NCBI RefSeq assembly: GCF_900102015.1
Contig: NZ_FNAT01000001.1
Location: 558,001 to 622,000 of the forward strand
Length of the DNA: 64,000 nucleotides
Direction of reading: 5' to 3'
Source of the DNA: Limimaricola pyoseonensis
Lineage (GTDB): Bacteria > Pseudomonadota > Alphaproteobacteria > Rhodobacterales > Rhodobacteraceae
Shown here: in pieces, positions 1 to 8,472 of the stretch
How the letters are laid out: every line of letters starts with the position of its first letter
Numbering within the stretch: the stretch's first letter is position 1
The notes under the pieces: generated by a model
Seen by the model: the letters and a program-made list of their open reading frames with translations, nothing else
Database searches by the model: none
What the model was told of the DNA's origin: nothing
Program-made: the position numbers and the translations under genes

Positions 1-143
1 CGCGAGATGGTCGCCCGGTCGAAACTCTCGGCCTGCCACATCTCGAGGAAGTTCACCGCCGAGGACGGCAGGAAGTTGAAGCCGCAGATCCAGGGCTTGT
101 CCGCCCACCAGGCGCGCGCGTCTTCAGGGGTCCATCGGGCCAT
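1..143 (-). CDS. Glycoside hydrolase (GH5/beta-xylanase-like), N-terminal fragment
   Basis: Only the first 47 or so residues are in the window; the gene runs off the left edge. The start is the ATG at 143, giving MARWTPEDARAWWADKPW followed by an ICGFNFLPSS stretch. A tryptophan-rich opening of this kind followed by GFNFLPSSAVN is, from memory, typical of cellulase-family or 1,4-beta-xylanase proteins encoded with sugar ABC transporters in alphaproteobacteria. It lies 67 bases downstream of the binding-protein gene on the same strand, so it is probably the next gene of that operon and would trim the imported glycoside. No catalytic residues are visible in the fragment, so the enzyme class is inferred from the N-terminus and the context. 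Confidence 0.6.
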   Translation of the reverse strand, partial: MARWTPEDARAWWADKPWICGFNFLPSSAVNFLEMWQAESFDRATIS

Positions 144-175
144 GGCTCTCGTTCTCCGGTCTTCGGGGAGGAGCC

Positions 176-199
176 GTCCCGCCGCGCGCGGCGGGGGAC
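176..199 (-). terminator. Hairpin between binding-protein and hydrolase genes
   Basis: GTCCC-GCCGC and GCGGC-GGGGGAC form a GC-rich stem-loop just after the stop codon of the binding-protein gene. There is no clear T run. A hairpin here is more likely a 3'-end stabiliser or partial attenuator that keeps the binding protein more abundant than the hydrolase than a full terminator. Confidence 0.4.
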
Positions 200-210
200 G
201 GCGGGACAGG

Positions 211-1494
211 TCAGCGGTCGAGCTGGTCCTGCACTTCGATCTCGGCATCGGCCAGCGCGTCCTCGACCGGCTTGTCGGTCAGCCAGATCGCCTGAAGCTC
301 GCGGTTCAGGATGTCCTGGATCGCGCCGTAGCTCTCGCTCGGCGGCGTGTCGCGGGCGATCTCGACCGTGCCGGCATACTCGGCGCGATGCGGCAGCGAC
401 TGGTAGGTCTCGCTCTCCAGCACCGAGTTGCGGACCGCCATGTGGCCGGTGCGCGCCCAGTCGATGTTGTGGTCGTTGATGAAGGCCAGGACCTTCAGCG
501 CGGCCTGGTACTTTTCGGCGTCATTCGCCTCCAACGGCGAGGGGATCACCCAGATATGGCTGTCGGCCCAGGTCGCGCCCTCGCCGAACAGGCTGGGGAA
601 GTCCGCGACGTAGTAGTCGTCGAGCCCGGTCTCCTCCTTGGCGGCCTCGGCGGTGTAGAAGTCGACGACCCAGGTGCCGTTGACCAGAACCGCGGCCTCG
701 CCGTTCAGGAAGGCCTGCTGGCTGTCGGCGTAGTTCAGCTGCGGGTTGGCGAGATCCTCGGCAAAGAGCTGGGTGATCGCCTCGACGGCGGCCTGGGCCT
801 CGGCGGTCTCGATCGTGGCGGTGCCGTCCTCGGTGAAGATGTTCGAGCCCTGCTGCCACAGCAGCGCCAGCACCAGCCGCACGCCGATCGGGAACTGGGC
901 GAAGTCGGCGGCGAGGTAGTCCTGGCCGGTGGCCTCCTTGAGCATCTTCGCGTGCTCGAGCAGCTCCTCGGGCGAGCTGGGCAGCACCGGCTTGCCGTCC
1001 TGCACCAGCCCCGCCTGCTCCATCAGCGCCATGTTGACGTGCCAGAGGTTGGCATGCAGGTCCATCGGCACGCCGTAGATCGCGCCGTCATGGGTCACCG
1101 CCGCGCGCGCGCTCTCCGTCCAGTCGGCGGGGTCGATGCCGGCGGCCTCGAGATCGTCCGTGAGATCGGCCAGCGCGCCGATTCCGGCGAATTCCGGCAC
1201 CCTGTGCCGGTGCATCACGTGGATGTCGGGCGGGGTGCCGCCGGCATAGGCCGCCTTGATCTGGTCGTAGTAGTTGCCCCAGTCGGTCGGCAGCGTCTCG
1301 ACCGAGACGCCCTCGATCTCGGCATCGGCGGCGTTGATGATCGACTGGATGATGCAGGCCTCGCCGACGCTGGTCTCGGTGTCGGTTCCGGCATCCTCGC
1401 AGGCGCCGAAGAAGCGGCCGAGCGTGATCTCCTGGGCCTGGGCGCCGGTCGTGAGCGCACTGGCCACGAGGGCTCCGGTAAGCAGGTGTTTCAT
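211..1494 (-). CDS. Sugar ABC transporter, periplasmic binding protein (family 1)
   Basis: This 427-residue protein begins with a Sec signal peptide (MKHLLTGALVASALTTGAQA, cleavage expected before QEITLG). The mature part has the layout of carbohydrate-binding family 1 proteins: a GTPPDIHVMH segment near residue 95, YGVPMDLHANLWHVN in the middle, and an FLNGEAAVLVNGTWV segment shared with maltose/lactose-type binding proteins. Two cysteines near the mature N-terminus (FFGAC and GEAC) could form a disulfide. It is transcribed after two permease genes, unlike the common order with the binding protein first, and 40 bases separate it from the upstream permease. The ligand cannot be read from the sequence; a neighbouring xylanase-like gene suggests a plant-derived glycoside or oligosaccharide. 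Confidence 0.88.
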   Translation of the reverse strand: MKHLLTGALVASALTTGAQAQEITLGRFFGACEDAGTDTETSVGEACIIQSIINAADAEIEGVSVETLPTDWGNYYDQIKAAYAGGTPPDIHVMHRHRVPEFAGIGALADLTDDLEAAGIDPADWTESARAAVTHDGAIYGVPMDLHANLWHVNMALMEQAGLVQDGKPVLPSSPEELLEHAKMLKEATGQDYLAADFAQFPIGVRLVLALLWQQGSNIFTEDGTATIETAEAQAAVEAITQLFAEDLANPQLNYADSQQAFLNGEAAVLVNGTWVVDFYTAEAAKEETGLDDYYVADFPSLFGEGATWADSHIWVIPSPLEANDAEKYQAALKVLAFINDHNIDWARTGHMAVRNSVLESETYQSLPHRAEYAGTVEIARDTPPSESYGAIQDILNRELQAIWLTDKPVEDALADAEIEVQDQLDR

Positions 1495-1534
1495 GGTTCT
1501 CCTCCCATGGGTGCGTTTGGGGCGGGGCCCCGGC

Positions 1535-2371
1535 TCATCCCTTGCTTCCCCCCGCGGTCATGGCCTGGACCACGTAACGCTGGAAGATCAGGAACAGGAT
1601 CACGACCGGAAGCGAGGCGATGACTCCCGAGGCCATGACGCGGCCCAGCCCTTCCGATTGCGCGAAGTTCGACTGGATGCTCGCGAGCCCCAGGGTGATG
1701 GTGAAGTAGTCGCGCTGCTGCGCCGAGACGAGCGGCCAGAGATAGTCGTTCCAGGCGTAGAGGAAGGTCAGGATCGCCAGCGTCATCATCGCCGGCCGCG
1801 CCAGCGGCAGCATGACGTGCCAGAAGATCTGCAGCCAGCTCACGCCTTCGAGCCTTGCCGCCTCCTCGATGTCCTTCGGGATCGCCTTGAAGAACTGCAT
1901 CATCAGGAAGACGCCGATCGGCACCGCCATGCGCGGCAGGATCAGCGCGTGGTAGCTGTTGTGCCAGCCCAGATCGGCGAACATCGTGTAGAGCGGGATG
2001 AACACCGCCTGCTCGGGCACCATCAGGCCGATCAGGCAGAGCACCACGATCGGCGCCTTGAACGGGAAGTTCAGCCGGGCCAGCGCGAAGCCCGCCGTGG
2101 TCGAGACCGCGAGAACCCCCAGCGTCATGCCCAAGGCTACGACGACCGAGTTCAGGAACCACATCGGCGTCTGGCCGAAGGCGAAGAGCGCGGCGTAGTT
2201 GTCGGCGGTGAACGGGATCGGCACCAGCCCCAGCGCGGTCGAGGAGGTCGTCCGTGCCAGCACGTCGTTGGGCTGGAACGACAGCGACACCATCCAGATC
2301 GTCGGCACCAGCCACAGGAAGGCCGGGATCGACAGGGCGGTGACGAGCCAGAAGTAGCTGCGCGACAGCAT
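1535..2371 (-). CDS. Sugar ABC transporter permease (MalG-like)
   Basis: A 278-residue inner-membrane permease starting MLSRSYFWLVTALSIPAF, with about six hydrophobic segments. The EAA loop that docks the ATPase is visible as EEAARLEGVSWLQIFWHVML. The ATG at 2371 overlaps the stop of the other permease as TGATG, so the two are translationally coupled. The open frame continues far upstream of this ATG without a stop, but that part antisenses no family domain and lies over the neighbouring permease in another frame, so I reject it. It forms the second half of the heterodimeric channel. No ATP-binding subunit is encoded in the window; it may lie to the left or be a shared multi-system ATPase. 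Confidence 0.88.
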   Translation of the reverse strand: MLSRSYFWLVTALSIPAFLWLVPTIWMVSLSFQPNDVLARTTSSTALGLVPIPFTADNYAALFAFGQTPMWFLNSVVVALGMTLGVLAVSTTAGFALARLNFPFKAPIVVLCLIGLMVPEQAVFIPLYTMFADLGWHNSYHALILPRMAVPIGVFLMMQFFKAIPKDIEEAARLEGVSWLQIFWHVMLPLARPAMMTLAILTFLYAWNDYLWPLVSAQQRDYFTITLGLASIQSNFAQSEGLGRVMASGVIASLPVVILFLIFQRYVVQAMTAGGSKG

Positions 2372-3465
2372 CAGTCCTTCTCCCTTCCGACGAGAAACTG
2401 GACGACCGAGAAGGCGCCGATGATGAGGAACAGGAAGACCGCCATCGCCGAGGCCCGGCCCAGCTCGCTGTCGCGGAACGCGGTCTGGTAGATGTATCGC
2501 ACCAGAACCTGGGTCTCGTCGTTCGGTCCGCCCTGCGTCATCAGGTGCGACTGGCCGAAGACCTGGAAGTGCAGGATGATCTGCAGAACGATGACGACCG
2601 TGATCGTGCGCTTGAGGTTGGGCAGCGTGATGTACCAGAACGCCTTGGCGCCGGTCGCGTGGTCGAGCGCGCCGGCCTCGTAGAGGTCGCGGCTGATGTC
2701 CTGCAGCCCCGCGAGGAACAGGATCATCGCGATCCCGAGAGACCACCAGATGGTCGGGATGACGATCGCCGCCATCGCGAAGCGCTCGTCCGTCAGCCAG
2801 TTCACCGGCGAGCCGCCGGTCAGCTCGGTGATGTTGGCGACGAGACCCTGCCGCGGCGAGAACATGATCTGCCAGATCAGAGTGACCACCGTGACCGAGA
2901 GCACCTGGCTGAGGAAGAACAGCGTCCTGAGAACCGACATCGCGCGGGTCTCGCGGTTCATCGCGGCGGCGAGCACCAGCGCCGAGATCGTCACACCGGG
3001 GACGGTGAGCGCCACGAACAGGATCGTGTTGCCGACGGTCGGCCAGAAGCGGCGGTCGTACCAGCGCCCCTCCTCGCCCGCATGGATGCCCGCCACCACG
3101 AAGAGCAGCAAGGCCGCCGCGGCGAGGCCGATGGCCGGGCCCCGCCCGATCCGCCGCGTCGCGTGCAGGATCGCCGCGAGGACGAGCCCGGCCAGGGCAA
3201 AAAGCTGCAGCCCGGGCCGCGCCCACGCGCTCCACTCAATGCCGCGCCCCCACATGACGCGGACATAGTTGCGCGCGCCGACGAACTCCTTGGCGTCCGG
3301 GTTGAAGGCGACCTCCAGCAGGTTCCAGTCATGCAGGCTGATCCAGACGCCCCGGAAGAACGGGTAGACCAAAAACAGAGCATAGGTCGCGAGGAAGGGC
3401 AGCAGCAGCAGGGCCGCGGACTGCGCCTGGCTCAGCCGGCTCAACGGTGATCGCTTCGACGCCAT
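2371..3465 (-). CDS. Sugar ABC transporter permease (MalF-like)
   Basis: A 364-residue permease and the first gene of the operon. I chose the ATG at 3465 (MASKRSPLSRL) over an ATG 18 bases upstream because a strong GGGGGAGG ribosome site precedes it. The protein has an extra N-terminal segment between the first hydrophobic helix (residues about 20-40) and the core: two additional hydrophobic stretches around residues 90-130. The EAA loop appears as EAGALDHATGAKAFWYITLP. The extended N-terminus is typical of MalF-type partners. It couples directly into the MalG-like gene (TGATG). Expression is probably controlled by the divergent LacI protein from the AT-rich region at 3511-3538. Confidence 0.87.
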   Translation of the reverse strand: MASKRSPLSRLSQAQSAALLLLPFLATYALFLVYPFFRGVWISLHDWNLLEVAFNPDAKEFVGARNYVRVMWGRGIEWSAWARPGLQLFALAGLVLAAILHATRRIGRGPAIGLAAAALLLFVVAGIHAGEEGRWYDRRFWPTVGNTILFVALTVPGVTISALVLAAAMNRETRAMSVLRTLFFLSQVLSVTVVTLIWQIMFSPRQGLVANITELTGGSPVNWLTDERFAMAAIVIPTIWWSLGIAMILFLAGLQDISRDLYEAGALDHATGAKAFWYITLPNLKRTITVVIVLQIILHFQVFGQSHLMTQGGPNDETQVLVRYIYQTAFRDSELGRASAMAVFLFLIIGAFSVVQFLVGREKD

Positions 3466-3510
3466 GTCCTCCCCCTCCGTCAAGCCGCGAATCCCGGTGA
3501 TTCCGCTTGT

Positions 3511-3538
3511 GATAATATTATTAGCAATATTTATTAGC
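3511..3538. promoter_or_regulatory. Candidate LacI-family operator region
   Basis: This is the only strongly AT-rich patch in the 122-base gap between the divergent sugar operon and lacI-type gene. GATAATATTATTAGC (3511-3525) is a 15-base palindrome centred on 3518 with a single mismatched pair. Its half-site TTATTAGC recurs at 3531-3538, exactly 13 bases on. Position and symmetry fit a binding site for the adjacent LacI protein and possible autoregulation. Binding is inferred. Confidence 0.55.
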
Positions 3539-3587
3539 TGCGTCTAGAAGTTGCTTTCCAGCTCCCGCCCGTACACGGATCGGCACC

Positions 3588-4619
3588 ATGTCAGACCATG
3601 AGCAATCCAAGCCGTCCCGCGTCACGATGAAGGATGTCGCGCGGCGTGCCGGCGTCTCGCAGTCGACGGTGTCCTTCGTCCTGAACGGCACCGAGGACAT
3701 GCGGATCAGCGCGGAGACCCGGAAGCGGGTCCTCGATGCGGTCGACGCGCTGGGCTACCGGCCGCGCGCCGCCGGGCGGCCGATGACGGCCACCGCGCAT
3801 CGGGTCATCGGCCTGATGTTCGACGAGGTCGCCACCAGCCCCTTCGCCTCGATCTCGATCGAGGGGGTGCAGGAAGAAGCCTGGAAGAGCGGCGTGATCG
3901 CCGAGGTGGTGATGACCGGAGGAGATCGCGACTACGAGGCCGCGGTCCTCAAGAAATGGGCCGCCGACCGGGTTCACGGCGTGATCTATGGCTCGATCCT
4001 CACGCGCCGGGTGACGCCGCCCGATGCGCTGGCCCGGCACAGGGCCGTGCTGCTCAACTGCCATGACGACACGGGGCGGTATCCGTCGATCGTTCCGGCC
4101 GAACGCCGGGGCGGCGAGGTCGCGACCCATGCCCTGATCGCGGCCGGGCACCGGAAGATCGCCTTCATCACGGGCGAGCCGTGGATGGAGGCCTCGGCCC
4201 AGCGACGGGAGGGCTACGAGCGCGCGCTCGTCGCGGCGGGCCTGCCGGTCGATCCGTCGCTGATCGCCGAGGGGAACTTCCTGCCCAGCGGCGGGCGCGA
4301 CGCAACGCTGCAGCTGATGAACGGCCCGGTTCGGCCCGACGCCATCTTCTGCGCCAACGACCTGACCGCGATCGGCTGCTACGAGGCGCTGAAGGAGATC
4401 GGCGAGAGGATCGGCGAAACCATCGCGGTGATGGGCTACGACGACCAGGAGATCGCCCAGCACCTGTCGCCCGCCCTGTCGACGGTGCTGCTGCCGCATC
4501 GCGAAATGGGCAACTGGTGCGCGCGGACCCTGCTGTCGGACGAGGCCGGACCCTTCGAGCAAACCCGCCTGGAATGCCCGCTGGTCGCACGCGAGTCGCA
4601 CGTGGTCTCTCGGGCCTGA
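3588..4619 (+). CDS. LacI-family transcriptional regulator
   Basis: A 343-residue repressor of normal family length. Residues 14-34 (MKDVARRAGVSQSTVSFVLN) are the LacI helix-turn-helix, followed by the hinge around residues 55-66 (LGYRPRAAGRPM) and a periplasmic-binding-like effector domain, including FCANDLTAIGCYEAL and AVMGYDDQEIAQHLSP near the C-terminus. It is transcribed away from the sugar ABC operon and shares its 5' region, which holds a near-perfect palindrome. The likely job is sugar-responsive control of that operon. The effector is unknown. The frame stays open for about 60 codons past the TGA, which I treat as chance in GC-rich DNA. Confidence 0.9.
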   Translation: MSDHEQSKPSRVTMKDVARRAGVSQSTVSFVLNGTEDMRISAETRKRVLDAVDALGYRPRAAGRPMTATAHRVIGLMFDEVATSPFASISIEGVQEEAWKSGVIAEVVMTGGDRDYEAAVLKKWAADRVHGVIYGSILTRRVTPPDALARHRAVLLNCHDDTGRYPSIVPAERRGGEVATHALIAAGHRKIAFITGEPWMEASAQRREGYERALVAAGLPVDPSLIAEGNFLPSGGRDATLQLMNGPVRPDAIFCANDLTAIGCYEALKEIGERIGETIAVMGYDDQEIAQHLSPALSTVLLPHREMGNWCARTLLSDEAGPFEQTRLECPLVARESHVVSRA

Positions 4620-4995
4620 CGCCCGGAGACGGCCAATGCCGATCCGTCGTTCCGCGAAGCCCTGACCCAGCCGATGCGCCCCCGCGAGCGGGTGGTGCCG
4701 ATCAGCTCGGGCTGGGGAAGCACCGATCGGCTCGCCGTCACTCTCGCGCTCGCGAACCACTGGAGGCGTGCCATGCGACCGTTTCTGGCTGGCTGAAAAC
4801 CGCGTAGCGTGGCGGCAGCGATTCTCCGTGAGAACAGCCCCCGGCCCGTGGCCTGATCCTCCAACCTCCCGAAGGGCCGCCCCCCCGCCCCCATTGGTTC
4901 GTGGCCGCACCAAAGCGCCCGCGCCCTCCGAAAACGAACGGCCCGCATCCGCGCAGGTTGTGCGCCATCGCGCCTGCTGCTACCAATTCAGCGAA
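4620..4995. other. Non-coding stretch between lacI-type gene and thiamine leader
   Basis: About 375 bases with no gene I can support. The lacI frame remains open after its stop up to about 4797 but has no good ribosome site and resembles nothing I recognise. The thiamine-operon promoter must lie in the right part of this stretch, but I do not see a clear -35/-10 pair. Runs of C around 4870-4890 are simple sequence. Confidence 0.4.
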
Positions 4996-5079
4996 TCCGT
5001 TGGGGTGCCCCGTCTGGGGCTGAGAGGCGCGAGCCAACCCATCGAACCTGATCCGGACAATACCGGCGTAGGGAACGGA
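4996..5079 (+). promoter_or_regulatory. TPP riboswitch (THI element)
   Basis: All conserved blocks of the thiamine pyrophosphate aptamer are present in order: GGGGTGCCC (5002-5010), GGGGCTGAGA (5016-5025, with the CUGAGA core), GAACCTGATC (5044-5053) and GCGTAGGGAA (5065-5074). The closing P1 helix is TCCGTT (4996-5001) with AACGGA (5074-5079). It lies upstream of thiD and the whole thiamine cluster and should lower expression when TPP is plentiful. Confidence 0.96.
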
Positions 5080-5111
5080 GCATGATCGCGCGCGGCCGAA
5101 GGCCGCTGCCC

Positions 5112-5145
5112 CGTCGTCCTCCGTCCGTCGTTGGTGGAGGAGACG
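5112..5145 (+). promoter_or_regulatory. Shine-Dalgarno-sequestering stem downstream of riboswitch
   Basis: CGTC-g-TCCTCC (5112-5122) can pair with GGAGGA-GACG (5136-5145), giving ten base pairs with a single bulged G at 5116 and a 13-base loop. The right arm contains the GGAGGAG ribosome site of thiD and ends right at the ATG (5146/5149). This looks like the expression platform of the TPP riboswitch, acting on translation initiation. A second small hairpin, GCGGCC-GAA-GGCCGC, sits at 5092-5106 between aptamer and platform. Pairing is seen in the sequence; the switching mechanism is inferred. Confidence 0.65.
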
Positions 5146-5148
5146 ATG

Positions 5149-5952
5149 ATGACGCCACATGTATCCGCACTGACCATTGCCGGCTCCGACAGCGGCGGCG
5201 GCGCCGGCATCCAGGCCGACCTCAAGACCTTCTCGGCCCTCGGCGTCTACGGCACCAGCGCGATCACCGCCATCACCGCACAGAACACCCGCGGCGTGCG
5301 CGCGGTCGCGCCGGTCGCGCCCGCCATGGTCGCGGCGCAGATCGCCGCCATCCTCGAAGACATCGCGCCGCGGGCGATCAAGATCGGCATGCTCTCCTCG
5401 CCCGAGATCGTCGCCGCGGTCGCCACGGCGCTGGCAGGATATGCCGGCCCGGTCGTGCTTGACCCGGTGATGGTCGCGAAGTCGGGCGACCGGCTGCTGG
5501 CCGAAGAGGCCGAGGCGGCGCTGATCGAGGCCCTGCTTCCGCGCGCCGACGTCCTGACGCCCAACCTGCCGGAGGCCGCGCGCCTGCTGGGCCGCGATCC
5601 GGCCCGCGATGCCGCGCAGACCGAGGCGCAGGGCCGGGCGCTTCTTGCGCTCGGCGCCCGGGCGGTGGTGATGAAGGGCGGCCACGCCGAGGGGGTCTCC
5701 TGCATCGACCGGCTCGTGACGCCCCATGGCGTCACGCCGATGGCACAGCCGCGCCTTGCCACGCGCAACACGCATGGCACGGGGTGCAGCCTGTCCTCGG
5801 CCATCGCCGCCGAGCTGGCCAAGGGGGCCAAGCTCGAGGCGGCGGTCCGGCGCGCCCAGTCCTGGCTGCATGGCGCGATCCGGGGGGCGGACGGGCTGGG
5901 CCTCGGCGCCGGCCATGGCCCGGTCCACCACTTCCACGAGGTCTGGGCGTGA
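5149..5952 (+). CDS. thiD: Hydroxymethylpyrimidine/phosphomethylpyrimidine kinase
   Basis: ThiD phosphorylates HMP and then HMP-P to HMP-PP for thiamine synthesis. The protein of about 267 residues begins [20 protein letters not shown], the family's substrate-binding opening, and contains [15 protein letters not shown] in the middle and the anion-hole/catalytic motif [20 protein letters not shown] near residue 205. I chose the second of two adjacent ATGs (5146, 5149) because it gives better spacing to the GGAGGAG at 5136-5142; 5146 remains possible. It is the first gene after the TPP riboswitch, and its ribosome site can be covered by the leader stem at 5112-5145. Its stop overlaps the thiO start. 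Confidence 0.95.
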   Translation: MTPHVSALTIAGSDSGGGAGIQADLKTFSALGVYGTSAITAITAQNTRGVRAVAPVAPAMVAAQIAAILEDIAPRAIKIGMLSSPEIVAAVATALAGYAGPVVLDPVMVAKSGDRLLAEEAEAALIEALLPRADVLTPNLPEAARLLGRDPARDAAQTEAQGRALLALGARAVVMKGGHAEGVSCIDRLVTPHGVTPMAQPRLATRNTHGTGCSLSSAIAAELAKGAKLEAAVRRAQSWLHGAIRGADGLGLGAGHGPVHHFHEVWA

Positions 5953-6926
5953 TGCGGGCCAAGGTGCTGGGCGCCGGCGTCGCCGGCCTTTGCGTGGCGG
6001 CCGAACTCGTCGCCCGTGGCTGCGAGGTCACCGTCTTCGACCCCGCGCCCCGACCCGGGCCGCATGGCTGCTCGTGGTGGGCCGGCGGCATGCTGGCGCC
6101 GTTCTGCGAGGGCGAGACGGCCGAGGAGCCGGTCGTCCGGCTCGGCCGGGAGGCGGTCGACTGGTGGCAGCGGCAGGGCGTGCGGGTCGAACGCCACGGC
6201 ACGATTGTGCTCACGCTCGGCCGCGACCGGCGCGAGCTCGACCGCTTCGCGCGGCGCGTGGAGGGCCATGCCGCGCTCGACGCCGCGGGCCTCGCCGCGC
6301 TCGAACCCGATCTCGGCGGCCGCTTCGACCGGGCGCTGCATGTCGCGGCCGAGGCGCATCTCGATCCGCGCGTCGCGCTGCTGCATCTGCGCGACCGGCT
6401 GGAGCGCGAGGGCGTCGCCTTCGTCGAGGGGCCCGGCCCGGCGGGCGGGCCGACCTTCGATTGCCGCGGCCTCGCGGCGCGGGACAGCCTGCCGGACCTG
6501 CGCGGCGTGAAGGGCGAGATGGCGGTGCTGCGCAGCCCCGATATCCGCCTCGCCCGCCCCGTCCGGCTGCTGCATCCACGCTTTCCGCTCTATGTCGTGC
6601 CGCGCGCGGACGGGCACTTCATGCTGGGCGCGACGCAGATCGAAAGCGACGACCGCCGCCGCAGCGTCCGCTCCGTGCTCGAACTGCTCTCGGCCGCCTA
6701 TGCGCTGCACCCCGCCTTCGGCGAGGCCGAGCTGGTCGAGATCGGCGTCGATGCCCGCCCGGCCTTTCCCGACAACCTGCCCCGCCTGCGGCGACGCGGC
6801 GAGACGATCCACGTCAACGGGCTGTTCCGCCACGGCTTCCTGCTCGCGCCCGCGCTGGCGCGGATGGCGGTCGAGGCGGCCTGCGACCACACCACACCGG
6901 AGCTGATGGATGAAGATCATGATTAA
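5952..6926 (+). CDS. thiO: Glycine oxidase-like FAD oxidoreductase
   Basis: ThiO oxidises glycine to dehydroglycine (iminoacetate) for thiazole assembly in aerobes. The 324-residue protein starts [20 protein letters not shown], a Rossmann FAD-binding motif with the acidic strand end at VFDPAPRP, and has the DAO-family segments [11 protein letters not shown] (residues about 39-49) and [14 protein letters not shown] near the C-terminus, which closes over FAD. The start is the ATG that overlaps the thiD stop (TGATG). It overlaps thiS by 17 bases. Finding thiO rather than thiH in a thiamine operon points to oxygen-dependent thiazole synthesis. The open frame extends upstream into thiD, but that part is out of frame with any family sequence. 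Confidence 0.92.
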   Translation: MRAKVLGAGVAGLCVAAELVARGCEVTVFDPAPRPGPHGCSWWAGGMLAPFCEGETAEEPVVRLGREAVDWWQRQGVRVERHGTIVLTLGRDRRELDRFARRVEGHAALDAAGLAALEPDLGGRFDRALHVAAEAHLDPRVALLHLRDRLEREGVAFVEGPGPAGGPTFDCRGLAARDSLPDLRGVKGEMAVLRSPDIRLARPVRLLHPRFPLYVVPRADGHFMLGATQIESDDRRRSVRSVLELLSAAYALHPAFGEAELVEIGVDARPAFPDNLPRLRRRGETIHVNGLFRHGFLLAPALARMAVEAACDHTTPELMDEDHD

Positions 6927-7107
6927 CGGCACCGCCACCGAGGTGGGCGCTGAGACGCTCGACGCGATCCTGGCCGAGCTCGGCTACGGCGACGCCAAGC
7001 TCGCCACCGCCGTCAACGAAGACTTCGTGCCGGCCACGGCGCGCGCGGACACGAGGCTCGCCCCCGGCGACCGGGTCGAGATCGTCACGCCGCGGCAGGG
7101 AGGCTGA
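6910..7107 (+). CDS. thiS: Sulfur carrier protein ThiS
   Basis: A 65-residue ubiquitin-fold carrier that ends in the Gly-Gly (residues 64-65) to which sulfur is attached as a thiocarboxylate. The N-terminal [12 protein letters not shown] strand and the [16 protein letters not shown] tail are typical of the family. The start is ATG 6910, inside thiO; ATG 6919 is a shorter alternative. It sits between thiO and thiG, and its partner for adenylation and sulfur loading should be the ThiF-like protein encoded three genes on. Confidence 0.95.
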   Translation: MKIMINGTATEVGAETLDAILAELGYGDAKLATAVNEDFVPATARADTRLAPGDRVEIVTPRQGG

Positions 7108-7108
7108 G

Positions 7109-7879
7109 ATGCAGCTCTACGGCACTGAGATCGCGTCGCGGCTGATGCTCGGCACCGCGCAATACCCCTCGCCGCACGTGCTGGCCGAGGCCTTCCGCCG
7201 CTCCGGCGCGGGCATCGCGACGGTGTCGGTCCGGCGCGAGGCCGGTGGCGAGCGGGCCGGCGCGGCCTTCTGGGACCTCGTGCGCGAGCTGGGCGTGGCG
7301 CTGCTGCCCAACACCGCCGGCTGTCATTCGGTGCGCGAGGCGGTCACCACGGCGCAGATGGCGCGCGAGCTGTTCGACACGAACTGGATCAAGCTCGAGG
7401 TGATCGGCCATGCCGACACGCTGCAGCCCGACCCCTTCGGGCTGGTCGAGGCCGCCCGCATCCTGAGCGAGGACGGCTTTCGGGTCTTTCCCTACACCAC
7501 CGAGGACGTGGTTCTGGCCGAGCGCCTGCTTGCCGCCGGCTGCGAGGTGCTGATGCCTTGGGGCGCGCCGATCGGCACCGGGCTGGGCCTGACCAACATC
7601 TACGGCCTGCGCACACTCAGGGCGCAGTTCCCCGAGGTGCCGATGGTCATCGATGCCGGGCTCGGCCTGCCCAGCCAGGCGGCGATGGCGCTGGAGATGG
7701 GGTTCGACGCGGTGCTGCTGAACACCGCCGTCGCGAAGGCCGGCGACCCGGCCGGCATGGCCGAGGGCTTCGCCCGAGCGGTCGAGGCCGGGCGTCTGGC
7801 CTTCGAGGCCGACCCGATGGAGCCGCGCGAAATGGCCGCGCCCTCGACCCCGGTGATCGGCAAGGCGTTTCTCGCATGA
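7109..7879 (+). CDS. thiG: Thiazole synthase
   Basis: ThiG condenses deoxyxylulose 5-phosphate, dehydroglycine and ThiS thiocarboxylate into the thiazole phosphate. The 256-residue TIM barrel has the Schiff-base lysine at about K95 in [10 protein letters not shown], the phosphate-binding [15 protein letters not shown] loop and a C-terminal [13 protein letters not shown] segment. GTSQYPS-type wording near the start is [10 protein letters not shown] here. The start lies one base after the thiS stop, so the pair is probably co-translated. Length and all main motifs match the family. Confidence 0.96.
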   Translation: MQLYGTEIASRLMLGTAQYPSPHVLAEAFRRSGAGIATVSVRREAGGERAGAAFWDLVRELGVALLPNTAGCHSVREAVTTAQMARELFDTNWIKLEVIGHADTLQPDPFGLVEAARILSEDGFRVFPYTTEDVVLAERLLAAGCEVLMPWGAPIGTGLGLTNIYGLRTLRAQFPEVPMVIDAGLGLPSQAAMALEMGFDAVLLNTAVAKAGDPAGMAEGFARAVEAGRLAFEADPMEPREMAAPSTPVIGKAFLA

Positions 7880-8472
7880 CGCTCGACCGTTTCTACCCGA
7901 TCTTCGACGGGCCGGGCTGGCTCGAACGGGCGCTGCCGCTGGGCGTCAGGCTGGTGCAGCTGCGGCTCAAGCAGGTGCCGGAGGCCGAGCTGCCGCCGCT
8001 GCTGTCGCGGGCGCAGGCGCTCTGCCGCGCCCATTCGGCGGTGCTCGTAGTCAACGACCACTGGCGCGCGGCGATCGATGCGGGCTGCGACTGGGTGCAT
8101 CTGGGTCAGGAAGACCTCGACACCGCCGACCTGCCCGCGATCCGCCGGGCCGGGCTGAAGCTCGGCGTCAGCACGCATGACCATGCCGAGCTCGACCGCG
8201 CGCTGTCGCTCTCGCCCGACTACGTGGCGCTCGGCCCGGTCTACCCGACCATCCTCAAGAAGATGAAGTGGCACCAGCAGGGGCTGGAGCGCGTCACCGA
8301 ATGGAAGCGGCTCGTGGGCGAGCTGCCGCTGGTCGCCATCGGCGGCATGAGCGTCGCGCGCGCGGCCGGCGCCTTCGCGGCGGGCGCGGACATCGTCTCG
8401 GCCGTCACCGACATCACGCTGAACGACGACCCCGAGGCGCGCCTGCGCAAGTGGATCGAGGCGACGCGATGA
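7876..8472 (+). CDS. thiE: Thiamine phosphate synthase
   Basis: ThiE joins HMP-PP and thiazole phosphate into thiamine monophosphate. The protein has 198 residues from the ATG that overlaps the thiG stop (ATGA). Visible motifs are VQLRLKQ near residue 30, VVNDHW, the VHLGQEDL pyrophosphate/Mg segment and [17 protein letters not shown] near the end. The usual GPxxxTxTK loop reads [18 protein letters not shown], a variant that I have seen in alphaproteobacterial relatives, so a changed substrate is not needed to explain it. Coupled to thiF-like gene by another stop/start overlap. Confidence 0.9.
   Translation: MTLDRFYPIFDGPGWLERALPLGVRLVQLRLKQVPEAELPPLLSRAQALCRAHSAVLVVNDHWRAAIDAGCDWVHLGQEDLDTADLPAIRRAGLKLGVSTHDHAELDRALSLSPDYVALGPVYPTILKKMKWHQQGLERVTEWKRLVGELPLVAIGGMSVARAAGAFAAGADIVSAVTDITLNDDPEARLRKWIEATR

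Noticed and set aside
5092-5106. GCGGCC-GAA-GGCCGC hairpin as a rho-independent terminator of the riboswitch
   Set aside because: The stem is short and no T run follows; the SD-covering stem is a better expression platform.
5247-6938. Minus-strand frame across thiD/thiO
   Set aside because: Antisense to two well supported genes with coupled starts.
7876-8472. ThiE variant loop as evidence for a different enzyme
   Set aside because: The [13 protein letters not shown] form resembles alphaproteobacterial ThiE loops that I recall, and the operon context is clear.
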